DNA of 64,000 nt. Origin: Shewanella litorisediminis (lineage in GTDB: Bacteria > Pseudomonadota > Gammaproteobacteria > Enterobacterales > Shewanellaceae). How positions within the stretch are numbered: position 1 is the stretch's first letter; every line of letters starts with the position of its first letter. Shown here piece by piece: positions 33,452-43,300 of this stretch. The notes under the pieces were generated by a model. That model was not told the origin of the DNA. It saw only the letters and a list, made by a program, of their open reading frames with translations, and searched no databases. The position numbers and the translations under genes were made by a program. The DNA lies in the NCBI RefSeq assembly GCF_016834455.1, contig NZ_CP069213.1, forward strand, positions 255,001 through 319,000. The letters run 5' to 3'.

Positions 33452-34063
33452 TTATTGAGAGACCTTTTGCTTTCTACCCATCATCACATTGGAGGCGATG
33501 GCGAACAGGCAGTAGCCGGTAAAGTACCAGAAGCCGGGCTCGAATTGGGCGTGCATGATGATGAGCTCGCCCATTTGCCCTTTGGCGTTACCGGCGAGGT
33601 AGCTGACGATAATGGCCACCACAAACACGTCGGCCATGCTCCACTTGCCGATGGCATCGATAAAGCCTTTGAGCCCCCGGGCGAGGGTGCCTGAAACAAA
33701 CAGCAGCACGGCCTGGGATACGAGTTTCAGGGTAGGGATCACCACCGAAAAGGTGCCTATGAGTATGCCAACCAGCAGGTTGCCGCTGTCAAACAGGTCG
33801 CTGATGGTGCCTAAGATGCTGCGGCTTTTCTGGTAAATCTCGACCTGACCCTCCAGCTGATTAAAGCCCAAAAAGGCCGATACCGAGCCCAGGATGCCGC
33901 GCACTTCGCCATCGTCGGTCATGAGTTCTATGGTGGTTTGGGCAAACTGGGATTTGTCGGCCTGGCCGTCGAGGCTCAACATGGGCAGGCTCAGGCCGGG
34001 GATTAGCAGCGCCAGGGCGATGAGGATAAGCAGCAATTGCGGCCATTTACTTTGGGTTGTCAT
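33452..34063 (-). CDS. PqiA-like inner-membrane protein (single domain)
   Basis: 203 residues with about four membrane segments. The motif AIGKWSMADVFVVAIIVSYL is the hallmark of the paraquat-inducible protein A domain. E. coli PqiA has two such domains and works with the MCE proteins PqiB/PqiC in lipid transport. Here there is one domain, no MCE partner next door, and an unusual periplasmic insertion before the second helix. Start ATG 34063 (MTTQSKWPQ) with GGAG upstream; the frame is open to 34114. Confidence 0.8.
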   Translation of the reverse strand: MTTQSKWPQLLLILIALALLIPGLSLPMLSLDGQADKSQFAQTTIELMTDDGEVRGILGSVSAFLGFNQLEGQVEIYQKSRSILGTISDLFDSGNLLVGILIGTFSVVIPTLKLVSQAVLLFVSGTLARGLKGFIDAIGKWSMADVFVVAIIVSYLAGNAKGQMGELIIMHAQFEPGFWYFTGYCLFAIASNVMMGRKQKVSQ

Positions 34064-34306
34064 TCGATCTCCGGAACACAAAAATCGGCTGCCAGGGCAG
34101 CATTGGATATGCATGTATCAGTGATTTGGGCAGTGTTTTAGCCTGTCCGGGCTGAAGGAAAGCTGAACGCCTGCTATTTAGTTGCCGCTGCCGGTGAGCG
34201 CTTGGCACATTCCTGTCAAAAACCGTATGGAACAAAAGCAAAGCCGCGCGTTGGGCGACTGTTTGGTGCAGTGCTTGTTGCTTATGTTGGCTGCCCTGTT
34301 TGCGCC

Positions 34307-34675
34307 TTAGTGGCTTAAGTATTTGTCCAGTAAACCGTAAATGGCGTTTGGCATGATGGGTTTGGGCAGATAGTCGGTGGCTCCCAGCTTGAAAGCGAAT
34401 TCCTGATCCGAGGCTTCTGTCAGTGAGCTTATCACAATGACAGGAATGTCAGCGGTTGCCGCATCAGACTTGAGTTGGCGGATTACCTGATAACCGTTGA
34501 TGTTGGGCATGGTGATATCCAGCAGCACAATATTGGGGCGCATTACCGACAAGAGTTCGAGTGCGGTGCTGCCTGAATTGGCAGCGGTCACCTCATAGTG
34601 TTCCGCCAGCAGCGAGAGGAGCACGCCAATACACACAGGGTCGTCGTCAATGACCAGAATTTTTGCTTTTTCCAT
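34307..34675 (-). CDS. stand-alone response regulator receiver
   Basis: 122 residues comprising one CheY-like receiver. The acidic pocket is DDDP at residues 10-13, the phosphorylation site Asp is in VLLDITMPN near residue 52, the switch Ser is in VIVISS and the conserved Lys is in YLPKPI. No output domain is attached and no histidine kinase is adjacent, so its partner is elsewhere. GAGGAG precedes the ATG. Confidence 0.92.
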   Translation of the reverse strand: MEKAKILVIDDDPVCIGVLLSLLAEHYEVTAANSGSTALELLSVMRPNIVLLDITMPNINGYQVIRQLKSDAATADIPVIVISSLTEASDQEFAFKLGATDYLPKPIMPNAIYGLLDKYLSH

Positions 34676-34803
34676 TTGCTCCTCTCCCTTTGACGTTATT
34701 GCCTGATTTATTGCCTGGTTTGCCGGCGTTAAAAGGCCGGACTTTCAACCTTGAATCGTGCCTGATAAGTTAGCACCATCATGCGTAACATAATAGCAAC
34801 ACT

Positions 34804-36237
34804 ATGAACGAACAAACGCCGTTTGATTTTGCTTCCTTAGCCGCCCAGTTTGCCGCCTTTGCCTGGGGGCCGCACATGCTGTTCCTGCTGGTGGGTGGCG
34901 GGTTGTTTTTTCTGATTTATTCGGGTCTTGCGCCTTTTCGCTACCTTAAACATGCCATCGATATAGTACGTGGCAAGTATCCCGAGGCCGATGCCGCAGG
35001 CAATATCAGCCATGCCGGGGCCCTGTCGAGCGCCATGGCCGGCACCGTGGGCATGGGCAACATCGGCGGGGTGGCGCTGGCGATAGTGGCAGGCGGCCCG
35101 GGGGCCATTTTCTGGATGTGGGTGAGTGCGCTGGTGGGTATGGCCACCAAGTTTTTTACCTGCACCCTGGCAATTATGTATCGCGGCACAGATGAAACCG
35201 GCCGGGTGCGCGGCGGCCCCATGTACATCATCACCCATGGGCTTGGCGCCAAATGGAAGCCGCTGGCGGTGTTCTTTTGTCTGGTGGGGCTGGTGGGTAA
35301 CTTCCCGCTGTTCAACACCAATCAGCTGGTACAAATCCTCAAGGAATATCTGTTTCTCTCCCCCGGCGACACGGGCGTTGCCGTGGGCAGTGGCGAGCAT
35401 TTTGCCCTGGAGCTGGGAATGGGCCTCGCCATCATGACCCTGGTGGCATTGGTGATTTTGGGGGGGATCAAGCGCATTGCCGCCGTGGCGATTCGGGTGG
35501 TGCCGGCGATGATCCTGCTTTACGTGGGCTGCGCCCTCTATGTGATTTTCAGCCATCTCGGCGAAGTGCCCATGCACCTGTGGCGCATTGTGGAAGATGC
35601 CTTTTCGGTGCAGTCGGTGGCGGGCGGGATTTTGGGCACCATGCTCACCGGCGTTAAGCGGGCGGCCTTTTCCAACGAGGCCGGTATTGGCACCGAGGTG
35701 ATGGTGCACGGCAATGCCAAAACCTCAGAGCCGGTGAAAGAAGGGCTGGTGGCCATGCTCGGCCCCGCCATCGATACCCTGTTGGTGTGCACGGCAACGG
35801 CGCTGATTATTCTGATTTCCGGCGTGTGGGAGCAGGGCGGCGCCAACGGCATCAGCCTCTCCAGCGCCGCCTTTGCCGAAACCATCCCCGGCGTTGGCCC
35901 TTATCTGCTGCTGATTTGCGTGTGCTTTTTTGCCATTACCACCATCTTCACCCAGGCCTTTTACGGCAGTCAGTGCTTCGCCTTCCTCTTTGGTGCAAGG
36001 CGCGAGCGCTGGTATTTGTATTTGTATTTGCTGGCGATTTTGTTTGCAGCCACCAATAGCCTTACCGACATAGTCAATATCATCGATGGCGCTTACGGCC
36101 TGATGGCCATTCCCACCATGACGGCGGCGCTGCTGCTTGCCCCACGGGTGCGGGCAGCCGCCAAAGATTACTTCCGCCGCCTGCGATCGCAGGGGGATGC
36201 AATAGTCGGCAGTGACGACCCGGTGGAGCGACGTTAA
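34804..36237 (+). CDS. sodium:alanine symporter (AgcS family)
   Basis: 477-residue transporter with about ten to eleven hydrophobic helices. It has family motifs GGLFFLIYSGLAPFRYL, SAMAGTVGMGNIGGVA and FSNEAGIGTEVMVHG. Members import alanine or glycine with Na+. The start ATG 34804 lies at the edge of the first amphipathic segment. Confidence 0.92.
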   Translation: MNEQTPFDFASLAAQFAAFAWGPHMLFLLVGGGLFFLIYSGLAPFRYLKHAIDIVRGKYPEADAAGNISHAGALSSAMAGTVGMGNIGGVALAIVAGGPGAIFWMWVSALVGMATKFFTCTLAIMYRGTDETGRVRGGPMYIITHGLGAKWKPLAVFFCLVGLVGNFPLFNTNQLVQILKEYLFLSPGDTGVAVGSGEHFALELGMGLAIMTLVALVILGGIKRIAAVAIRVVPAMILLYVGCALYVIFSHLGEVPMHLWRIVEDAFSVQSVAGGILGTMLTGVKRAAFSNEAGIGTEVMVHGNAKTSEPVKEGLVAMLGPAIDTLLVCTATALIILISGVWEQGGANGISLSSAAFAETIPGVGPYLLLICVCFFAITTIFTQAFYGSQCFAFLFGARRERWYLYLYLLAILFAATNSLTDIVNIIDGAYGLMAIPTMTAALLLAPRVRAAAKDYFRRLRSQGDAIVGSDDPVERR

Positions 36238-36344
36238 AGGCCGCGGGGGCAGAACCAGGGCGAAAAGTCCCGGGCGGGGTTTGGGCGCGGGGGTATTTGG
36301 GCGTACAATCGGCGTCCCTGATGCCGTCATTAACAGGAAATGAG

Positions 36345-37034
36345 ATGTCCAACTGCCAGCCGCTCGGTTTTGATTGGGTACTGTTTGATGCCGATGAAAC
36401 CCTGTTTCATTTCGATGCCTTTGCCGGACTCAAGCGCCTGTTCCAGCGCTTCGGCGTTGACTTTGATGCGGCCCATTATCAGGAGTATCAACAGGTTAAC
36501 AAGCCTTTGTGGGTTGAATACCAGGAGGGGCGCATCAGTGCCAAAACCCTGCAGGAGCAGCGATTTGCCCAGTGGGGTGAGCGCCTGGGCGTGGCCCCGG
36601 CCGCGCTGAACTCGGGTTTTTTATCGGCCATGGCCGACATTTGTGCCCCCTTGCCCGAGGTGCCTGAGCTGCTCGAAAGCCTTAAGGGGCGTTACCGCCT
36701 TGGCATCATCACCAACGGCTTTACCGAGCTGCAGCGCATTCGCCTCGAGCGCACCGGCTTTGCCGACCATTTTGAGGTGCTCGTGATTTCCGAAGAGGTG
36801 GGCCTTGCCAAACCCGACCGGGCCATTTTCGACCATGCCCTGGATGCCATGGGCAATCCGGCCCGCGAGCGGGTGCTGATGGTGGGCGATACCCTGTCGA
36901 GCGACATTCTGGGGGGCCTCAACGCCGGGCTGCACACCTGCTGGTACAACCCAGATGCAAAAGTCATTGAGCAGGGTATCCAGCCCCATCTGGAGATCCG
37001 TTGCCACAGCGAGCTGGCCCGTTTGCTGGCCTGA
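36345..37034 (+). CDS. yjjG: HAD-family pyrimidine 5'-nucleotidase
   Basis: 229 residues of the haloacid dehalogenase superfamily matching YjjG, a nucleotidase that removes phosphate from (d)UMP/dTMP and abnormal pyrimidine nucleotides. HAD motif I is FDADETLFHF, motif II IITNG, the Lys of motif III lies in GLAKPD and motif IV is MVGDTLSSD. AGGAAATGAG lies directly before ATG 36345 (MSNCQPLGF); the frame is open to 36297. Confidence 0.9.
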   Translation: MSNCQPLGFDWVLFDADETLFHFDAFAGLKRLFQRFGVDFDAAHYQEYQQVNKPLWVEYQEGRISAKTLQEQRFAQWGERLGVAPAALNSGFLSAMADICAPLPEVPELLESLKGRYRLGIITNGFTELQRIRLERTGFADHFEVLVISEEVGLAKPDRAIFDHALDAMGNPARERVLMVGDTLSSDILGGLNAGLHTCWYNPDAKVIEQGIQPHLEIRCHSELARLLA

Positions 37035-37333
37035 CGCCGCTCTCTCAAGAGCTTCCTCCAACTCCGGGCCTCTCTCCCGAGCTCCTTCACCCTCCCAGGC
37101 CGCGCGCGCTTTTTCATCGCTCGCGGCTTTGTTTTTCCTGTGTTTTTTCGCTTTTCCCTGGTGTTGCCGATTGTTGCAAATGTTGCGTACTTGTTGTGAA
37201 TACGTATGCATAAGATTGAGCTGATAATTTGACCAAGCTTAGTATGGGTCCACAGGATCCAATACTCCTTGGTGTCTGCGGTACAGGCGGGTGTTGGCCT
37301 CAACAAGTGTCGTAAGACCAGGGAGAAAAACGC

Positions 37334-40264
37334 ATGTTCAAGCTCAAACCCAGTGTCCTGACTCTGGCGTTGGCGGCTGCCGGTTTGCCTTTGGCCATGC
37401 TGCATTCAGCGGCATTTGCCGCCGAGCCGCAGCAGAGCGAGCCAACGCAAACCGCTGAAGCCACAGAGAAAGAGACAGACAATCAGGCCAAACTCAATCC
37501 GGACGATGTGGAACGCATCGAAGTCACGGGTTACCGCCGCAGTCTTATCGACTCACTCAATGCCAAGCGCTTTGGCGATACCGTTTCCGAGCAGCTGTCT
37601 GCCGATGACCTGGGCGCCTTGCCCGATGTGTCCATGGCCGACGCCCTCACGCGCCTGCCGGGGATCTCGGCGGTGCGCACCGGTGGCCAGGCAGCAGAAA
37701 TCAATATCCGCGGGATGTCCGGCGGTTTTGTGTTTTCCACCCTCAATGGCCGTGAGCAGGTGTCCACCAGTGGCTCACGCAGCATCGAATTCGACCAATA
37801 CCCTTCTGAGCTCATCAACTCGGCAGCCGTGTACAAGTCGCCAAAAGCATCGCTGATTGAAGGCGGTCTGGCCGGTACTGTGGAGCTGGCCACCGCCAGC
37901 CCTCTGGCTGCTGACAAGGAGCAGAATGTCACTGTGAATGCCCGTGGCATGTACAACGACAGGGCCAGCGAAGTGTATGGTGCCGAGGAGTTTGGCCACA
38001 GACTGAGTTTTTCCTATCAGGGCAAGTTCCTCGATGAAACCCTGGGCGTGGCACTGGGTTATGCCCGGCTCGAGCAGCCCAGCGTAGCCACCCAGTTTAT
38101 TGGTCTGGCCTACAGCGACAACAAGGATGTGGACGGCCTGGCCGATGACACCAATGGCCCTGAGGCCAATCCCGCCAACGAGTACATCAGCGAAGGCTTC
38201 GAGATGCAGCATCTTGGCGGCGTTGAGGTGCGCAACGGCTATATGGGCGCCATCGAGTGGGCGCCGGTCAGTAACTTCAAACTCAAAGCCGATGCCTTCC
38301 TGTCGCGCTTTGACAGCGAAGCCTTTGCCCGTGGTTTCCGGGTGAAACTCGGTGGCCCCACCACCGCCGTGGCCAATCCCGTGCTGGATGGCAACTCAGT
38401 GATAGGCGGCACCTTTAACCGCACGTCCCAAAGTTACACCCGGGTGGAACTGGTGAACGATGACAACCAGGACTTCGACCAGGTCAACAGCTTTGGGGTG
38501 AACGCCGACTGGCAGATAACCGACCGCCTGAATGTGGCGGCGGACGTGTCTTATTCCTCCGCCAAGAGCGATTTCCGTAACGGCCTTTTGTGGTCAAACG
38601 TGGCCGTGGATGCCAATGCCGACAAGCCGTTGTTCGATGAAAACGTCTCCATCAGCTACCTGCTCAATGGGCTGGACCTGCCGGATCTCGGCTTCAATCA
38701 GGCCGATGCCTTCTCGGACATCAATAGGGTGATGGTGAGTAAATACGGCATCTATCCCTATGAAAACGAAGATGAAGTAAAAGCCTATCGTCTGGACTTC
38801 AAGTACGATCTAGACAGTGACTGGCTGGCGTCGGTGGAGTTTGGCGTGCGTTGGTCCGACCGAACCTACAGCAACGACCGCTCGGTGTTTGAGTATGGCA
38901 ACGACGGCGGCTTCTCCAGCACCGAGCCGCCACTGCGACTGACCCAGGATATGGTGACAGTGGTGGATTGGAGCGGCGACTTCAGCTACTTCCCCTCTTA
39001 TCTGGCCATCGACCTCGACAAGGCGCTCAACGCCTGGTTCCCAGAGGGTATCCCTCAGCCGGTGCAAACCTGGGGTAATGCCGATGGGGTGCTCGACCCC
39101 ATGGGTTACACCACCAACTATTCCTGGTCTGTACTGCAAAGCGGCGAAGTGTATGAAAAGGTGCTGGCCAGCTACCTGATGTTCAACATAGACACCGAAA
39201 TCGGTGGCTTGCCGCTGACCGGTAACATAGGTCTGCGCGTGGTGGATACGGATCAGTCGGCCACCATGCTGCAAAACGTGGGCGGCGATCCGGCCCAGGG
39301 TGCCCAGTACATTGTCGATGAAAACGGCATAGTCAACGACCTCTATGCCCCAACAGTCGTGGGAGTGACCTATACCGACTATCTGCCATCCATGAACCTG
39401 AGCCTCAAGCTCACCGACGACAGCCAGCTGCGTTTTGCGGCGGCCAAGGTCATGTCGCGGCCACCCATCAACCGCCTGGCGGGGGATGTCAGTGCCTCGG
39501 TTAACGATGATGGCGAGATTAACGGCTCCAGTACCAATAACCCCTTCCTGATGCCCTTCTACGCCACCCAGTATGATCTGTCTTACGAGTACTACTTCGA
39601 AGAGGGCGCGTTGGTGGCGGCGCTGTTTTACAAGGACATCGACTCCTTTATCGACACTGTGGCTATCGCCGACTTTGACTTCCGCGGCCACGGCTTCAAC
39701 GTGCCCGATTACATAGTGGATCCCGACAGCGGTGAGCAGAAAGCCACCACCAACGGCACCTACACCACGGCGGTCAACAACACCGAAGGCGGCTATATCC
39801 GCGGTCTGGAACTGGCCTACACCCAGGTGTTTGCGTCACTGCCCAGCCCCTTCGATGGCCTGGGGATGAACACCAGCTACTCCTACACCGACAGTGAGGT
39901 GCAGAAACTCACCAGTCTGGGGGGCGACAGTGTGCCTCAGACTCTGGAAGGACTGTCGAAGCACGTTGCCAACCTGACCCTGTTCTATGGCTACGAGGGT
40001 TTTGAAACCCGTATCAGCGCCCGTTATCGCTCGTCCTTCGTGTCTGAGCAGGTGGCCATTAACAGTCAGGTAGTGAATTACGATGCCGAAACCGTGATTG
40101 ACTATCAGGCCTCCTATCAGATTAACGACAATCTCGGGGTGCTGTTCCAGGTCAACAACCTCACCGACGAGCCCACCAAGAGCTACTTCGGCACCGAGGC
40201 CAAAACAGGCACCCTGCAGTATTTCGGCCGCCAATTCTTCCTGGGGGTGACCTATGCCATGTAA
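37334..40264 (+). CDS. TonB-dependent outer-membrane receptor
   Basis: 976 residues. A signal peptide ending near AAFA-AEPQ is followed by a short acidic linker, the plug domain beginning at IEVTGYRRSLIDSL (about 57-170) and a 22-strand-type barrel ending in the C-terminal aromatic FFLGVTYAM. The plug sequence places it in the TonB-Xanth-Caul class that imports oligosaccharides and other bulky nutrients. It lies 52 nt upstream of a lipoprotein pullulanase gene, so maltodextrin or starch fragments are the probable substrate. GGGAG precedes the ATG. Confidence 0.92.
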   Translation: MFKLKPSVLTLALAAAGLPLAMLHSAAFAAEPQQSEPTQTAEATEKETDNQAKLNPDDVERIEVTGYRRSLIDSLNAKRFGDTVSEQLSADDLGALPDVSMADALTRLPGISAVRTGGQAAEINIRGMSGGFVFSTLNGREQVSTSGSRSIEFDQYPSELINSAAVYKSPKASLIEGGLAGTVELATASPLAADKEQNVTVNARGMYNDRASEVYGAEEFGHRLSFSYQGKFLDETLGVALGYARLEQPSVATQFIGLAYSDNKDVDGLADDTNGPEANPANEYISEGFEMQHLGGVEVRNGYMGAIEWAPVSNFKLKADAFLSRFDSEAFARGFRVKLGGPTTAVANPVLDGNSVIGGTFNRTSQSYTRVELVNDDNQDFDQVNSFGVNADWQITDRLNVAADVSYSSAKSDFRNGLLWSNVAVDANADKPLFDENVSISYLLNGLDLPDLGFNQADAFSDINRVMVSKYGIYPYENEDEVKAYRLDFKYDLDSDWLASVEFGVRWSDRTYSNDRSVFEYGNDGGFSSTEPPLRLTQDMVTVVDWSGDFSYFPSYLAIDLDKALNAWFPEGIPQPVQTWGNADGVLDPMGYTTNYSWSVLQSGEVYEKVLASYLMFNIDTEIGGLPLTGNIGLRVVDTDQSATMLQNVGGDPAQGAQYIVDENGIVNDLYAPTVVGVTYTDYLPSMNLSLKLTDDSQLRFAAAKVMSRPPINRLAGDVSASVNDDGEINGSSTNNPFLMPFYATQYDLSYEYYFEEGALVAALFYKDIDSFIDTVAIADFDFRGHGFNVPDYIVDPDSGEQKATTNGTYTTAVNNTEGGYIRGLELAYTQVFASLPSPFDGLGMNTSYSYTDSEVQKLTSLGGDSVPQTLEGLSKHVANLTLFYGYEGFETRISARYRSSFVSEQVAINSQVVNYDAETVIDYQASYQINDNLGVLFQVNNLTDEPTKSYFGTEAKTGTLQYFGRQFFLGVTYAM

Positions 40265-40316
40265 CCCCAGGGCGGTGCGACAAGGACATCAACTCACTTT
40301 TACCGAGGGACGACTC

Positions 40317-43300
40317 ATGCTGAGTATCTCTAAACTTGCCCGACTGTCTGCGCTGGTGCTTGGTGCCAGCCTGCTGTGGGGCTGTGGCAGCGATTCATCC
40401 GAGCCCGGCGAGGTGCTGCTGACATGTAATGTGCCCATGGTGCCCGACGCCAGCGGCACCCAGTGCGTGGCGCCGCCACCTATCCAGTGCCCGCCACCCA
40501 CAGTGCCCGATGCCAAAAACGAGCAGTGTGTGGTGGGCGCCGATCCCACCTTGCCTGACCCTGTGTATTTCCCCAAGGCCAACGAGGCGGTGATCTATTA
40601 CAACCGTCCCAAGGATGCCGATAACAGCCCCAACGATCCTGTTTATAACGGCTATCGGTTGCACACCTGGAACAACGACACCTGTGACGCCTATGCGCCG
40701 CCATTCGACAGCAGCGACTGGGCCAATGGCCATGAGTTTGATGGTATAGACCCCAACTACGGCGCCTACTGGATCCTTAACCTCAAGGAAGGCTACGGCG
40801 AGTGCGGTAACTTCATCATCCACGTGGGCACCGAGGGCAGCGGCAAGGCTCTGGGTGACGGCGACTTCAAGATGCCCCTCAAACAGGATGACGAAAAGTT
40901 CGTGCGGATGAACTTTACCCTCCATGGCACGCCTTCAGTATTTGAGTACCCCATCCTCAATCTGGGCCCACAGCCTGCGGTGTTCAGCAACATGAGTGCC
41001 CACTGGCTCGACCGTCAGACGCTCTTATGGGATCAAACCGAAGAAGGCGTGGCCGAGGTTCGGCTGCACTATTCGGCCAAGGCAGACCTGACCATAGATG
41101 ACAGCGGCATCAGCGGCGGTAGCCATGTACTGACTGCCACCGAACTGACCGAGGCTCAGCAGGCGAGGGCGCCGGAGCTGGCGTCCTGGCAGGCCTATCA
41201 TTTGGATGTCAGCGCCGAAGAGGCCAAATCTTTGGCCAAGGCGCAGCTGGCGATGGCCGCCTTTGATGCCGACGGCAAGCCACTTTACGCCACCTTTGTA
41301 CAACAAGCGCGGGCGTTGGATGACCTCTACACCTCCGGCGATGCCGATGCCAATGAGGCAAACCTTGGGGTCAGCTACGATGGCGATGCGGTTACCGCGA
41401 GACTCTGGGCGCCCACGGCTCAGGCCGTGACTCTCAAGGTGTATGACGATGCGAAAAACTTAAGTCGCAGCGAGGCCATGACCGAAGACCCGGCCACCGG
41501 CATCTGGTCGTTCACCAGTACCGGACTTGACCGCCGCTATTACCGCTATGAACTGACCCTGTATCATCCGGTCAGCAAAAAGCTGGAGACCGTGGAGAGT
41601 ACCGACCCATACTCGGTGAACGTGTCTGCCAACGGCCGTTTCAGCCAGTTTGTTAACCTCAGTGACATCGACACCATGCCCGAGGGCTGGGATGGCCACA
41701 CGGTGCCCGAGGTGGCGGATCCCGAAGACATAGTGGTGTACGAGGGCCATGTCCGCGATTTCAGTATCCGTGACGAGAGCACCAGCGCCGCCAACCGCGG
41801 CAAGTACCTGGCCTTCACCGAAGAGGGTTCGGCCCCTGTGGAGCATCTGCGTTCACTGGCACAAAAGGGCCTGACCCACTTCCATGTGCTGCCTGTGACC
41901 GACATGGCCACGGTGAACGAGCTGGAAGATGAGCGGGTAGAGCTGACCGACACTCTGGGCACACTGTGCAGCAAGATAAACGACAGTGCCGATGCCTGTA
42001 AGACCAAGGACAAGGGCGCCACTATCCAGAGCCTGCTGGAAGACAGCCTGCCCGGCTCTGCCGATGCCCAGGCACTGGTGAATGCCATGCGTGGTCTGGA
42101 TGGCTTCAACTGGGGCTACGACCCACAGCACTTCCTGGCCCCCGAGGGCAGCTATGCCTCAAGCCCCGATGGTGTGGCCAGAGTGAAAGAACTGAGAGCC
42201 ATGAACATGGCGCTGCACGGCATCGGTCTTCGCACCGTGCTCGATGTGGTGTACAACCACACCAGCTCCTCCGGGCTGTATGACAACTCAGTGCTCGACA
42301 AGGTGGTGCCCGGCTATTACCACCGCTACGACCCTGTGACCGGTGCCATGCAGCGCTCTACCTGCTGTGAAAACACCGCCACTGAAAACGCCATGATGGC
42401 CAAGCTGATGAACGACACCCTGGTGTCGCTGGCGCTGGACTTCGGTTTTGACGGCTTCCGTTTCGACATCATGGGCCATATTCCCAAGTCGGCCATGCTG
42501 GCGGCGCGGGACGCGGTGCGTGCTGTAGACCCCGACACCTACTTCTACGGTGAGGGTTGGAACTTCGGCGAGGTGGCCGACAACCGCCTGTTCGAGCAGG
42601 CCACCCAGGCCAATCTGGCCGGCACCGAGGTGGGCAGCTTCAACGACAGAATTCGTGAGGCCATCCGTGGTGGCAGCCTGTTCCAGAGCGAGCTCAAGGA
42701 CGAAGTGCTGCGGGATCAGGACACCCTGAGGCTGTCCATGGCCGGTAACCTCAAGGACTATGTGCTCAAGGACTTCAACGGCAATTCGGCCAAGGGCAGC
42801 AGCTTCAGCTGGAACTCACAGCCCACGGCCTATGCCACCGATCCGGCCGACATCATCAACTATGTGTCCAAGCACGACAACGAGACCCTGTGGGACAAGC
42901 TGCAATACAGCCTCCCCGTGGGCATGAGCCTGGAAGACAGGGTTAGGACCCAGAACATTGCTGCCACTGTGCCGCTCTTGAGTCAGGGGATTCCCTTCCT
43001 TCAGCTGGGTGGCGACATGCTGCGCTCCAAGTCCATGGACCGTAACAGCTATGACTCCGGCGACTGGTTCAACTATGTGGACTTTACCCAGTCCGGCAAC
43101 AACTGGAACGTGGGTCTGCCGCTGGCACAGGACAACCAGGGCAACTGGAATACCATCGCCGGTATTTCAGCAAACCCCAATACCGCGGCCTCGGCCAGCG
43201 AGATAGGCTTTGCCGCCGAGGTGTTTGGCGAGTTTCTGCAAATCCGTCACCAGAGCAAGCTGTTCCGTCTGACCACCGCCGAGGACATCATTGCCCGGGT